Below, one piece after another: positions 23,926 through 33,302 of a DNA stretch of 64,000 nucleotides. Source of the stretch: an uncultured Akkermansia sp. (lineage in GTDB: Bacteria; Verrucomicrobiota; Verrucomicrobiia; Verrucomicrobiales; Akkermansiaceae). The position numbers were made by a program, and so were the translations under genes. The notes below the pieces were generated by a model. It made no database searches. It was not told the DNA's origin and saw only the letters and a program-made list of their open reading frames with translations. Position 1 is the stretch's first letter; the number at the start of each line of letters is the position of its first letter. Location of the stretch: assembly GCA_905200945.1 (NCBI GenBank), contig CAJKMG010000006.1:1-64000 (forward strand), in the 5' to 3' direction.

Positions 23926-26139
23926 ATGACTAATATGTTGTCATTTCAAAACAACCAAATTCACTTATTTCTGGCCATAACAGCATTATGTTCCATTTCG
24001 GGAACTTTGACCAAAGGTGCGGAAAAAGAGGCAACGTTGAAAGATCAATTGATTGTTGCTGATCCGGGGCCAGCTTTTCTGGCTTCTCCTACACAGGCCG
24101 TCTTTATGCCTCCGATGATGAAGTGGCAGGATTGGGGATATTCCCCACTTTGGGTGAACAAGCCACAACCTGTTTCCAAAGACCTGCCCAGTACTTGGAA
24201 AACCAAGGTTCATTTTGACCAAAAAATGGGACGTTCTCGTGCTATTGTCAAATTTCCTAAAGGAACGGATTTGTATGGATCAGGCGAAGTGTTCGGCGCT
24301 CTACGAAGAAACAATACAAAGATTGGGATATGGAATACGGATAATTACGCATATGGAACGGATGGAGCCAGAAGGCTGTACCAATCTCATCCGTGGATGA
24401 TGGGCGTTCGGGAAGATGGGACTGCTTTTGGCGTGATCGCTGATACAACTTGGCGAGCTACGTTGGAAGCGACGGACACGGAAATCATCTTTGACTCGGA
24501 GGGACCGGTTTTCCCTGTTATCGTGCTCGAAGGGAAAACCCCTCAAGATGTACTTACCCAATTGAGTGAAAGAATAGGTACTATAGCTTTGCCGCCGTTA
24601 TGGTCGCTAGGTTACCAACAGTCCAGGTTTTCCTATGAAACTGCGGAAAAAGGCCTTGGTATTGCTCGCGAATTCCGTAAAAGAAAAATACCGGCAGACG
24701 TGATCTGGATGGATATCGACTACATGGACGGATACCGCGTTTTTACTATTAACAAGGAGCGTTTTCCAGATCCCATGGCATACAGCAAATCATTGCATAA
24801 GATGAACTTCAAAGGAGTGTGGATGATTGATCCCGGAGTCAAGGCTGATCCCAATTATTTTGTTTTTCAATCAGGAAATGAGAATGACGTATGGGTCAAA
24901 AAAACGGATACGAAAACGGACTTTGTTGGACCTGTGTGGCCGGGAGACTGTAAATTCCCTGATTTTACTCGTGCAGAAACCCGCAAATGGTGGGCGTCTC
25001 TCTACAAAAAATTCATTCAGAAAAATGGAGTAGACGGCATTTGGAACGATATGAACGAACCTGCCGTCTTCAACTATCCCGGACATACAATGCCTGTCAA
25101 CAATCATCACCGTGGAGACGATCAATTGAAGCCAGGTCCGCATGTACAGTACCATAATATTTACGGCATGATGATGATGGCCGCTACTCGGGATGGCATG
25201 ATGGCTGCCCAACCAGACAAACGGCCTTTCCTCTTGTCCCGCGCCAATTTTCTGGGTGGTCATCGTTATGGAGCCACGTGGACAGGGGATAATTGCAGTA
25301 CCGAATCTCATATGAAGATGTCCATTCCCATGAACCTGAACCTGGGAATGTCCGGACAGCCATTTAGCGGCCCCGATCTGGGAGGATTCGGTAGTAATGC
25401 GTCTCCGGATCTGTTCGGACAGTGGGTGAGTTTTGGAGTCTTCTTCCCTTTCACCCGGGCGCATGCGTGCAAGGGAACTAATCTGAAGGAACCTTGGTCA
25501 TTTGGTCTGGAAGTGGAAGAAATTGCCCGTATTGCTATTCAACGCAAATATCGTCTGATCCCGTACTACTATACGTTGTTCCAGCAATCTGCGAAAAATG
25601 GACAGCCTATTATGAAACCTACATTTTTTGCCGATCCTCTGGACAAGAAGCTACGCGATGAACAGACAACCTTCCTTATAGGAGAGGATCTACTGGTTAT
25701 TCCCACATTTGCCCGGAATTCCAATTTACCTTCCGGAAACTGGAAAATATTCACACTGCTGAATGAAAACAAGGATGCCAATGACAAACAGGCGACGCTC
25801 AAAATCCGCCCCGGAGCCATCATTCCCTTAGGAGAAGTAGTTCAAAGCACGGAAGAACCCATGCTAGAAACGGTAACTCTGATTGTCAACCTGGACGCCC
25901 AAGGCAAAGCTCTGGGGAGATTATATCAAGATTCTGGAGACGGATATGGATATAAGGCCGGAGATTATAATATTACCCATTATAGTGCGGAGCAGACGAC
26001 AGACGGCATTCGTGTTTCTTCCCGAATAGTGGAAGGCAGTCGTCCAACGGCAACGAAAAAACTGATCGTGCGTTTGCTTACTTCAGAAGGAGAAAAGACA
26101 GCCGAGACAGTACCGGGTCAAGACGTTATCATTAAATAG
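23926..26139 (+). CDS. Secreted glycoside hydrolase family 31 enzyme (alpha-glucosidase/xylosidase type)
   Basis: This 737-residue exported hydrolase cleaves alpha-linked sugars, most likely alpha-glucosides or alpha-xylosides, by a retaining mechanism. An N-terminal signal peptide is visible. The beta-sandwich lead-in contains GSGEVFGAL; the catalytic barrel has WMDIDYMDGYRVF, the nucleophile Asp375 in GIWNDMNEP and the acid/base Asp455 in ATWTGDN. A C-terminal beta domain ends the protein. The gene is visibly richer in A+T and in AT-ending codons than polA, metH or the TPR gene and is followed by 630 bp of A+T-rich DNA, which suggests a horizontal origin. It is divergent from pepT. Exact substrate is open. 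Confidence 0.93.
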   Translation: MTNMLSFQNNQIHLFLAITALCSISGTLTKGAEKEATLKDQLIVADPGPAFLASPTQAVFMPPMMKWQDWGYSPLWVNKPQPVSKDLPSTWKTKVHFDQKMGRSRAIVKFPKGTDLYGSGEVFGALRRNNTKIGIWNTDNYAYGTDGARRLYQSHPWMMGVREDGTAFGVIADTTWRATLEATDTEIIFDSEGPVFPVIVLEGKTPQDVLTQLSERIGTIALPPLWSLGYQQSRFSYETAEKGLGIAREFRKRKIPADVIWMDIDYMDGYRVFTINKERFPDPMAYSKSLHKMNFKGVWMIDPGVKADPNYFVFQSGNENDVWVKKTDTKTDFVGPVWPGDCKFPDFTRAETRKWWASLYKKFIQKNGVDGIWNDMNEPAVFNYPGHTMPVNNHHRGDDQLKPGPHVQYHNIYGMMMMAATRDGMMAAQPDKRPFLLSRANFLGGHRYGATWTGDNCSTESHMKMSIPMNLNLGMSGQPFSGPDLGGFGSNASPDLFGQWVSFGVFFPFTRAHACKGTNLKEPWSFGLEVEEIARIAIQRKYRLIPYYYTLFQQSAKNGQPIMKPTFFADPLDKKLRDEQTTFLIGEDLLVIPTFARNSNLPSGNWKIFTLLNENKDANDKQATLKIRPGAIIPLGEVVQSTEEPMLETVTLIVNLDAQGKALGRLYQDSGDGYGYKAGDYNITHYSAEQTTDGIRVSSRIVEGSRPTATKKLIVRLLTSEGEKTAETVPGQDVIIK

Positions 26140-26770
26140 CCGGCAAATGATAAATACAAAATACGAGGGGTAATCATTAGAAAAATGATCACTCTTTTTC
26201 CATAAATGGGAAGAAGATACGAAGCAGATCGACCGCATCAAAACAATAGACATTATTTTGAAATGTAAAACATATTGCGGATGTCTATTGAGAATTTCAT
26301 CAACAATCCGTTCTAGCTATATAGTGACGCCGGCACATAATGATTAAATTGAAAAAATAGTAAAAATTACCATAACAGTTAAAAATCTATTAGCTGATAG
26401 TTAATAGATGAATAATTTTCAGCTATTTCAAGAAATTATAAGTATAGATAAATACACCCATTTTTTGTACTCTCTGAACATGATCATCATATTTGATTCC
26501 TGTTGCTTATTTGTTTATAAAGGAACTGCATCTATGAACAATGACCATGTCGATCATTGTTTGCCCTCAAATATTTTTTGAATCGAAGCATTTTCAAAAC
26601 ATAGCAATCGTCAACTCATCGCCATGAGAGTGACTTTCTTCTTTTTTCTTGTAGTAACTTCGGATATTAGCCTGTTTACTGTCTGAATTCCGCTTCTTCC
26701 TGACCGCACAAGACACGGTTTATTCTTGCGGTTCAGGACGGTGTGCCGTATGTAAACAAAGCTTCTCCCC
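26140..26770. other. A+T-rich intergenic region, 631 bp
   Basis: No supported gene. A weak hairpin (ATCATT at 26173-26178 with AATGAT at 26184-26189) followed by CACTCTTTTT may terminate the GH31 transcript. The rest is low-complexity A+T-rich DNA that continues the composition of the GH31 gene. The promoter of the coiled-coil/TPR gene must lie near its right end. Confidence 0.5.
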
Positions 26771-29527
26771 ATGATGACTCCTCTCCCCCTTGGCATTACC
26801 CTTGCTTTGTCCCTGACCTGCGGCTCCATGCCCCTTCTGGCCCAGGGGACGTATATGCCCGGCCCCATGCCTGCCACCGCCGGAGCAAAGCAGGACCCAA
26901 CGGACATGTATCTGGAGGCGCTGAGGCTGGTGACCCAAGCCGCTGGGCTGGTGGAAAAACGGGATTATATAGGAGCCATCCGCCTGACGCAGCAGGCGGA
27001 AGACAAGTTCGGACGCCTGGCCAAGTCTTATCCCCAATGGCGCCCCAACCTGTTGCAAACGCGCCGCCAGCTCAACAGGGAAAACCTGAACCAGTGGCAG
27101 AAGCTGGCCCAGCAGCAGGCCGCCGCCTCTTCTGCCGGCCCCGGTCTGGAGATGGAACGCCCGGCCTCCGTACCGAAGCGCCCCAGGCCAAAACCCAACA
27201 TAGCCCTCCCTCCCGGCTACAAGGGCGTGGAATTCCCTGCCCGTCCCGGAGAATCCCTGATCAATACCATCCCGTCCCCTTCCGTTTCTCCTGGGGCGGC
27301 TCCGGAAGTGGTGGAGAGCAATTACGAACGCATCCGCAGACTGCTGGATAAAACCACCATGGAGAACAAGGCTCTGATCCAGGCTCTCAAGCGCACCCGC
27401 CGGGAGCAGGAGGAGATTCTGGCAAAACTGGCCGTGGCATCCGCCGGAGAATCCGTTTACCGGGATGAATTGCTCAAGGTCAAAAAGCAGATGGAGGATG
27501 AAAGAAAGACCAGCAACAAGCTTATTCAGACTCTCACCAGGAGAGTGGAGGAACTGGAACAAAATGTCACCTCCCTCAGCCAGGACAAAGCCCGTTATCT
27601 GGCGCAGATCGCCGATCTTCAGCTGCAGCTCAAGGAGTACCAGGACAAGCTGGACAAAGTGACGGATGAGAAAAACGCCCTTCAGAAAGACCGGGACCAA
27701 TTGGCGGCCCTGGTGGAGCTCAACAGCCCGGACAAAACAAAAAACCTGTTGGACCGCAACCTGACGCTGGCGGCCCAGCTCAAGGATGCCCAGGACAAAA
27801 TCGCCGCTCTGGAAACAGCCAAATCCGATTCCGAAGAACAGCGGAAAGCCAACCTGAAAGCGTTGGAAGAGGCGCGTGAGGAATCCGCAGACCTGAAACA
27901 GAAACTGATTGCCATCCGGGATGAAAACATCGGCTACCGCAAACGCATCACAGAGTTGAATACCAAGCTCATCAATGCGGATGTGGAACTGTCCAAGCTG
28001 GAGGCCAATCCGGAAAAAAGCCCGCTTCTTCTGGAAGAAAACCAGCTGCTGCGCTCCACCATCGCCAAGCAGCTCCGCATACTTTCCGTGCAGGACCAGA
28101 GCCGCTCCCTGCTCATCAGCACTTATAAGCGGCTGCATCAGGAAAATCCGGACACGGCGGAAATAGCCTCCCTGATGGACAATGAAGAAGCCATCAAGCT
28201 CACTCCTGCGGAAAAACAAATTGTCAACGCCATTGCCAGGGATAACAATATCAATGTTCCCCTGACGGATCAGCAGAAGGAAAAAATCAACAAGCTGGCG
28301 CAGGCCCTCTCTGCGGAACGCGGTAAGGCCGCCCAGCTTGCCCGGGATTTGGAACTGGCGCGCAGCCAGATGAAGACCAAAGCGGACAAATCCGCCAGAA
28401 ACGACAAGAAACAGGCGGAAGCCCTGGCGCGGACCCAGAAGGCCCTGGAACAGAAAAACATTCAGGTGGAGGAACTCACCCGGCAGATGGAAGAACTGAA
28501 AAGCCGTTCCGCCGAACAGGCCCGCCTGGCCGCCATCTCCGCCGGAACCATTACTCCGGACCAGGAAAAAGCGCTGAACCGGAGCATGGAAGCCACGGTA
28601 CGCCGGAAGCTGGAGGCGGAAGCCCTGGGGCAAGGCGCCGCAGAAGCCTTCTCCAAAAAACGCTATGCCGCCGCGGAACAACTGTACCGGACGTTGCTGG
28701 ACTTCCAGCCGGCCCACGTTCCGGCCCTGGTCAATCTGGGGACCATTCTGCTTCAGCGCAACAAGGCGGAGGAAGCCATTAAATTTCTCAAAAAAGCCAC
28801 GGAACTGGACGCCTCCTCCTCCCCCGCATGGTTCATGATGGGGGTGGCCCAATACCGCGCCGGGGAAGACCACCACGCCATCGCCTCCCTGACGGAAACG
28901 GTCAGGCTGGATCCGGCCAACGCTCCCGCCCTGCTTTACCTGGGCAACCTGGAAACCAGCGCCGGGAACTATGAAAAAGCGGTGGCCCACTTTGAAAACG
29001 CCCTGAAAATCCAGCCGGAATCACCGGACGCGCACTTCAACCTGGCCTGGACCTATTCCCGGCTGGGCCGCACGACGCAGGCACGCAAAAGCTATGATGC
29101 AGCCATCCGCTGCGGAGGCTTGCCGGATTCCGACCTGGAGCTTGCCATTACCGGAACCACCACCCTTCCCCGCAAAAAACAGGCTGCGGACCAGAATCCC
29201 GCATCCGCCGCAAAAGAGGACGGCCCCCAGCTGGCTGCGGCAATAAGCGATCCGTCTGCCATTCCCCACGATGCCAATGAAGTGCCTGCTCATGTGGCGG
29301 AGGACCCAAATGCGCAGGAAAAGCCGTCCGCCGGTCCCAAACAGGTCGTCGTCAGCCACCATCCGGAAACCGACCCCGTCTCTTTGGCGGCCCAAATGAG
29401 GGAAACTGCCCCTGCGGCGGCATCCGCACAACCTCCGGCAGAAGCCGCAACTGCCGCAACGGAAACGCCCAAGTCAGAAAAGCAGGAACCTCCGCGCAGG
29501 AAAAGCCGTTTCCGAATCGGTTCCTGA
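26771..29527 (+). CDS. Large exported coiled-coil and TPR-repeat protein
   Basis: This 918-residue protein has a signal peptide ending near MPLLAQG, then a short helical head. A very long Glu/Lys/Gln-rich coiled coil spans roughly residues 180-610 (for example RREQEEILAKL, LIQTLTRRVEELEQNV). A block of about four tetratricopeptide repeats follows at about 623-783 (YRTLLDFQPAHVPALVNLG, LKKATELDASSSPAWFMMG, ENALKIQPESPDAHFNLAW). A Pro/Ala-rich, low-complexity tail ends in basic residues (RRKSRFRIGS). It is probably an envelope scaffold or organising protein, but no specific function can be named. The first ATG is followed directly by a second, and no Shine-Dalgarno is obvious. The next frame begins at its stop codon. 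Confidence 0.85.
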   Translation: MMTPLPLGITLALSLTCGSMPLLAQGTYMPGPMPATAGAKQDPTDMYLEALRLVTQAAGLVEKRDYIGAIRLTQQAEDKFGRLAKSYPQWRPNLLQTRRQLNRENLNQWQKLAQQQAAASSAGPGLEMERPASVPKRPRPKPNIALPPGYKGVEFPARPGESLINTIPSPSVSPGAAPEVVESNYERIRRLLDKTTMENKALIQALKRTRREQEEILAKLAVASAGESVYRDELLKVKKQMEDERKTSNKLIQTLTRRVEELEQNVTSLSQDKARYLAQIADLQLQLKEYQDKLDKVTDEKNALQKDRDQLAALVELNSPDKTKNLLDRNLTLAAQLKDAQDKIAALETAKSDSEEQRKANLKALEEAREESADLKQKLIAIRDENIGYRKRITELNTKLINADVELSKLEANPEKSPLLLEENQLLRSTIAKQLRILSVQDQSRSLLISTYKRLHQENPDTAEIASLMDNEEAIKLTPAEKQIVNAIARDNNINVPLTDQQKEKINKLAQALSAERGKAAQLARDLELARSQMKTKADKSARNDKKQAEALARTQKALEQKNIQVEELTRQMEELKSRSAEQARLAAISAGTITPDQEKALNRSMEATVRRKLEAEALGQGAAEAFSKKRYAAAEQLYRTLLDFQPAHVPALVNLGTILLQRNKAEEAIKFLKKATELDASSSPAWFMMGVAQYRAGEDHHAIASLTETVRLDPANAPALLYLGNLETSAGNYEKAVAHFENALKIQPESPDAHFNLAWTYSRLGRTTQARKSYDAAIRCGGLPDSDLELAITGTTTLPRKKQAADQNPASAAKEDGPQLAAAISDPSAIPHDANEVPAHVAEDPNAQEKPSAGPKQVVVSHHPETDPVSLAAQMRETAPAAASAQPPAEAATAATETPKSEKQEPPRRKSRFRIGS

Positions 29528-29559
29528 TGGAATTCTTCCCTTTCCCAGTAAATAAAGCC

Positions 29560-30393
29560 ATGTATCACGTTTCCATTTTAGGACTGGGCCTCATTGGCTC
29601 ACGGATTGCACGCCATATGGCCGGAATGGGCGACAAGGTCACCGTCTGGAACAGAACTCCGCGGGAAGATTTTCCGGAAGCGGTTCCTACCCCGGCGGAT
29701 GCGGCACGCGCTTCCAAAGTTATCCAGCTCTACCTGAAAGACAGGAATGCCTGTCTGGAAGTGTTTGAACAAATGAGAGGGGCTCTGACACCGGAGCATA
29801 TCATTCTGAACCATTCAACCATTGACTTGGCGACCGTCGGCAAACTCTCCCTGATGAGTTCCGCCATCGGCTGCACGTATGTGGATTGCCCGTTCACCGG
29901 CTCCCGTTTGCCCGCGGAAAAAGGGGAACTGGTTTACTACGTTGGCACGGATTCCATCACACTGGACCGCATACGCCCCGTGCTGGAGCACAGTTCCCGG
30001 GACATCCTGCACCTGGGCGGCATCGGAGCCGGCACCGTCGTCAAACTGGTCACCAACATGGTCTCCGCCACCATGGTGCAGAGTTTGAGCGAAGCCCTGG
30101 CCATCTCCCAGGCGTACGGCATTTCCCAGGAAATGCTGGGCCAGGCCATTTCCCGGAACGTCATCGCCTCCCCTCTGGCTGCATTTAAGCTGCCCCTGAT
30201 GGCAAAGCGTGACTTTTCCACCCATTTCTCCCTGGACAACATGAGGAAAGACAGTATTTACGCTCAGGAACTTGCCGCAGAAAAAGGAATCCACCCGCCT
30301 GTTGCCGCCCTGGTTTCCTCCATCATGGGGAAGCTGTGCCGGGAAGGTCGCGCGGAAGAGGATTTCAGCTGTCTGGCGGAACAATTCGACTAA
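29560..30393 (+). CDS. NAD(P)-dependent beta-hydroxyacid dehydrogenase (3-hydroxyisobutyrate dehydrogenase family)
   Basis: This cytoplasmic oxidoreductase resembles 3-hydroxyisobutyrate/tartronate semialdehyde reductases and 6-phosphogluconate dehydrogenase-like enzymes. The Rossmann motif GLGLIGSRIARHMAGMG starts at residue 7, followed by VWNRTP. The substrate loop is DCPFTGSRLPAEKGEL, close to the family's D-A-P-V-S-G-G block. The catalytic Lys is expected in GAGTVVKLVTNM. ATG 29560 is chosen because the Rossmann strand begins right after it. An ATG at 29527 overlaps the preceding stop (TGATG) and would add 11 residues through coupled translation. The physiological substrate is unknown. 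Confidence 0.82.
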   Translation: MYHVSILGLGLIGSRIARHMAGMGDKVTVWNRTPREDFPEAVPTPADAARASKVIQLYLKDRNACLEVFEQMRGALTPEHIILNHSTIDLATVGKLSLMSSAIGCTYVDCPFTGSRLPAEKGELVYYVGTDSITLDRIRPVLEHSSRDILHLGGIGAGTVVKLVTNMVSATMVQSLSEALAISQAYGISQEMLGQAISRNVIASPLAAFKLPLMAKRDFSTHFSLDNMRKDSIYAQELAAEKGIHPPVAALVSSIMGKLCREGRAEEDFSCLAEQFD

Positions 30394-30405
30394 CTTTTTC
30401 CGTTG

Positions 30406-31962
30406 ATGAAATTCAGGGGAACATGCGTCTTTCTGTTGACGGCTCTTCTTCTGCTCCCTGCCGGCCGGGGACAGGAACGAAAGGAGCCTGGCAATGATTC
30501 TTCCGCGGAAGTGCGGCAGACGGAAGAAGAATCAGCATCCGTCCAGAATGCTGATTTTATTGATGACGCCTCGGACCGTCCAGTATTGCAGGGCAGTTCC
30601 AATGTAAACCCCGTCGTTCCCCCTTCACCTTCGGCAAGGATCGCCGCCGGAACGGAGGAACAGCCCGCCAAAAGGCAGCCGTTCACCAGCGTTTCCACCT
30701 CCAAGCAATTCCACGTCACCGGGATGGACTCCCTGCTGGCCGGGGCCATCGCCACCCGGGCGGATGCCATACGCACCGCGCTGCTAAAAGTCCTCAAGCA
30801 GCCTGACGAATGGAAAAACGGCATCAACATCCGCCTGGTAGGAGAGCCGGGAAGCCCCGTTCCGGCCAACCCCGTCCTCATGCAAACCGTCATTGTAGGC
30901 AATACCCTCTCCTATAGCATTTTCATTCATCTGGGCCACGGCATCAACCAGGACAGTCTGCGCCGCGCCATCGTCTCCACCCTGCTTTATGAAATGATGC
31001 TGCGCACGGTGGACCCGGAAGGCCTGCCGGACAACGTCACGCTGCCCCCCTGGCTGATTGCCGGGTTGGAACAGGCTGTTCTGTGGCACAATAATGAAGC
31101 TGACCGTGCCATGTATTCCACCCTGTTCCAGCAGTCCGGAATTATGACTCCGGAAGAAATCCTGAATTGCCGGGAACCGGAAAAGGAACTGGATGCGACC
31201 TCTTACGCGGCCTATCAAACTTCCTGTGGAGCCCTGGTGCTTTGCCTGCTGAACCAGGAAAACGGTCCGGAAGGGATGAAACAGCTTCTGGACCAGGCTA
31301 TTCTGGGCAATGACGATCCCAGAAACCTCATCAAACGCCATTTTCCGCAGCTCAGCCTGACCCCCACTTCCCTCCATAAATGGTGGACGCTTCAGCTTTC
31401 CCGCATGGCGACGCCTCCCCTGACGGAAACTCTCACGATTACGGAAACGGAACGTCATCTCCAGGAAGCCCTTACCCTGGTCAAGTATGATCCGGATACC
31501 CGCACCACCGTCACATTTCCCCTGGATGACCTGGAACAGGCCCGTTCCCTGCCGGATCTGAACAGGCAGCTTTCCAACGTGGCTGGCAGCCTGCTCAACC
31601 TCAGCAGGCGTTCCTTTCCTTCATACCGGCCCGTCATTGTAGAATATGCCAAGCTGGTGGCCCTGATGCAAACAGGGAAAGTCAACAGCCGGGAAGCCGT
31701 CCCCAAAATCAGCCAGCTTCGGGAAATAAGAAACCTTTCCATGAAAACCGCCCGCCGCGTCCGGGACTATATGGACTGGTATGAAATCAACACGCGGTCC
31801 GGAACCGGCAAGACATTCGCTTCCTACGCGGCAGCCGTGAAAATCCTCCGGGAACAGGAACAGCCGGCCAATACCCCTGTTTCCCGCTACCTGGACGACA
31901 TTGAAAAACTGTACACCCTCCCGGCCAGGGCTCCCGTGCCCTCCCTGCATGGGAAGGATTAA
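30406..31962 (+). CDS. Secreted protein with degenerate peptidase-MA-like domain
   Basis: This 518-residue exported protein has a signal peptide ending near LPAGRGQ. Its middle resembles gluzincin (peptidase MA) domains: a helix where HExxH would be, then PPWLIAGLEQAV, the usual 'lP.Wl.EGlA' segment. The zinc motif is lost, since residues 195-199 read YEMML, so it is probably not a protease. A Ser/Pro-rich region follows the signal peptide, and a helical C-terminal half completes it. The ATG at 30406 is preferred over a TTG one codon earlier. It follows the dehydrogenase by 12 bp and the three genes from 26771 probably form one operon. The function is not known. Confidence 0.7.
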   Translation: MKFRGTCVFLLTALLLLPAGRGQERKEPGNDSSAEVRQTEEESASVQNADFIDDASDRPVLQGSSNVNPVVPPSPSARIAAGTEEQPAKRQPFTSVSTSKQFHVTGMDSLLAGAIATRADAIRTALLKVLKQPDEWKNGINIRLVGEPGSPVPANPVLMQTVIVGNTLSYSIFIHLGHGINQDSLRRAIVSTLLYEMMLRTVDPEGLPDNVTLPPWLIAGLEQAVLWHNNEADRAMYSTLFQQSGIMTPEEILNCREPEKELDATSYAAYQTSCGALVLCLLNQENGPEGMKQLLDQAILGNDDPRNLIKRHFPQLSLTPTSLHKWWTLQLSRMATPPLTETLTITETERHLQEALTLVKYDPDTRTTVTFPLDDLEQARSLPDLNRQLSNVAGSLLNLSRRSFPSYRPVIVEYAKLVALMQTGKVNSREAVPKISQLREIRNLSMKTARRVRDYMDWYEINTRSGTGKTFASYAAAVKILREQEQPANTPVSRYLDDIEKLYTLPARAPVPSLHGKD

Positions 31963-32365
31963 GGAATTAAGGAAAGGCGTTCTGCGGCGGAGCCATCCTG
32001 CCGTCCCTATCAAGAGCGCCGCACTTCTAAAAAACGGCTTCCCGTGCCGTGCAATGTTCTATCTTCACGGCATCACAAAATGCCGATGAGTTCTCCCCGG
32101 AAGCCCGGATGGTGCGGAAATCTGGTGCTATGAAGAGAATTGCTTGCCGGAACATGCCAAATCACCGGCAGAAACCATGCATCACGTCATGAACCAATAG
32201 ACTGTCCGTCAGCGTTTGAATCATTCTCTGCATCAGCGCTCATCCCCGCCGCAGAAACGCGCATTTTTTTATGTGGTCTTTTTTTATTCAGAAAGATTCA
32301 GGGATTGTCTTTCCCAAGATGATTTGCAATCATCACCCCGAATTATTTTCATATCACTACATAAT
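31963..32365. other. Intergenic region upstream of the sialic-acid genes
   Basis: This 403-bp gap contains no supported gene. Its right third has T-runs and the palindrome described separately. The left part keeps a coding-like base composition but has no acceptable reading frame. Confidence 0.5.
32318..32334 (+). promoter_or_regulatory. Palindrome upstream of nanA (candidate operator)
   Basis: GATGATT-TGC-AATCATC is a perfect 7-bp inverted repeat with a 3-base centre, ending 31 bp before the nanA ATG. Its size and place suit a dimeric repressor site or a leader hairpin controlling the sialic-acid genes. No regulator is encoded nearby. Confidence 0.4.
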
Positions 32366-33283
32366 ATGGACACGTCATTGAAACTCCACGGCCTGGTGGC
32401 CGCCGTACACACTCCGTTCAAGGCGGACGGTTCCCTGAACCCTTCCAGCGTTGACGCCCAGGCCAAGCTGCTTGCCTCCCAGGGCATCAAGCTTGCTTTC
32501 ATTACCGGCAGCACCGGGGAATCCTCCTCCATGCAGCTTGAAGAACGCAAGGAAATCTATTCCGCCTGGAAGGAAGCCTCCGCCAAGCATGGCGTGGAAG
32601 TTATCGCCCATACCGGTTCCAACAGCGTCTGGGACGCCCGGGAACTGGCCTCTTTTGCCCAGGAATGCGGATTCGTGGCCACCAGTTCCCTGGCCCCGTC
32701 CTACTACAAGCCCGGCACTGTTCAGCGCCTGGTGGAATGCTGCGCCTTCGCCGCCTCCGGCGCTCCCGACCTGCCCTATTATTACTACGATATCCCCGTG
32801 CTGACGGGCGTACGCTTCAATCCGGTGGATTTCATCAGGCTGGCCAAGGAACAGATTCCAAATTTCGCAGGCATCAAATTCACCAATCCGGATCTGGCCC
32901 TGTACCAGACCACGCTGAATTACGACGAGACCGTGGATATTCCCTGGGGTGTGGACGAATGGTTTACGGGCGCCCTTTCCGTGGGGGCCAAGGGCGCTGT
33001 GGGGAGCTCCTTCAACTTTGCTCCGGCCCTGTACCAGAAACTCATGAAAGCCTTTGCGGAAGGCGATGTGGAAACGGCGAGCGACTGCCAGTGGAAATCC
33101 GTTCAGATGATCAATATCCTGGCCTCCAAGGGCTATATGGGCTGCGCCAAGGCTCTGATGGGCTGGCTGGGCGTCGATCTTGGCCCCGCCCGGCTTCCGC
33201 AGGGCAACCCGACCGCAGATCAGCTGAAGGAACTCCGTTCCGAACTGGAAGGCATCGGCTTCTTCCAGTGGGCTTTAAACTGA
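32366..33283 (+). CDS. nanA: N-acetylneuraminate lyase (DapA/NanA family)
   Basis: This class I aldolase splits sialic acid (Neu5Ac) into N-acetylmannosamine and pyruvate, the entry step in use of mucin sialic acid. The 305-residue protein is typical. The GSTGESSSM block is the NAL form of the carboxylate-binding loop. Tyr residues at 138-141 (YYYYDIP) supply the catalytic Tyr, and Lys171 in GIKFTNPD forms the Schiff base. GIKFT favours lyase over dihydrodipicolinate synthase. ATG 32366 is chosen because the fold begins immediately after it; upstream codons in the same frame do not look like protein. The epimerase gene follows after 19 bp and takes the ManNAc product onward. Confidence 0.92.
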   Translation: MDTSLKLHGLVAAVHTPFKADGSLNPSSVDAQAKLLASQGIKLAFITGSTGESSSMQLEERKEIYSAWKEASAKHGVEVIAHTGSNSVWDARELASFAQECGFVATSSLAPSYYKPGTVQRLVECCAFAASGAPDLPYYYYDIPVLTGVRFNPVDFIRLAKEQIPNFAGIKFTNPDLALYQTTLNYDETVDIPWGVDEWFTGALSVGAKGAVGSSFNFAPALYQKLMKAFAEGDVETASDCQWKSVQMINILASKGYMGCAKALMGWLGVDLGPARLPQGNPTADQLKELRSELEGIGFFQWALN

Positions 33284-33302
33284 ACCCCGGAACCTGACTG
33301 AC

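Noticed and set aside
26720..28990. Minus-strand open frame of 756 codons opposite the coiled-coil protein
   Set aside because: Mirror of the repetitive Glu/Lys/Gln codons. The Phe/Gly/Leu-rich translation is not protein-like.
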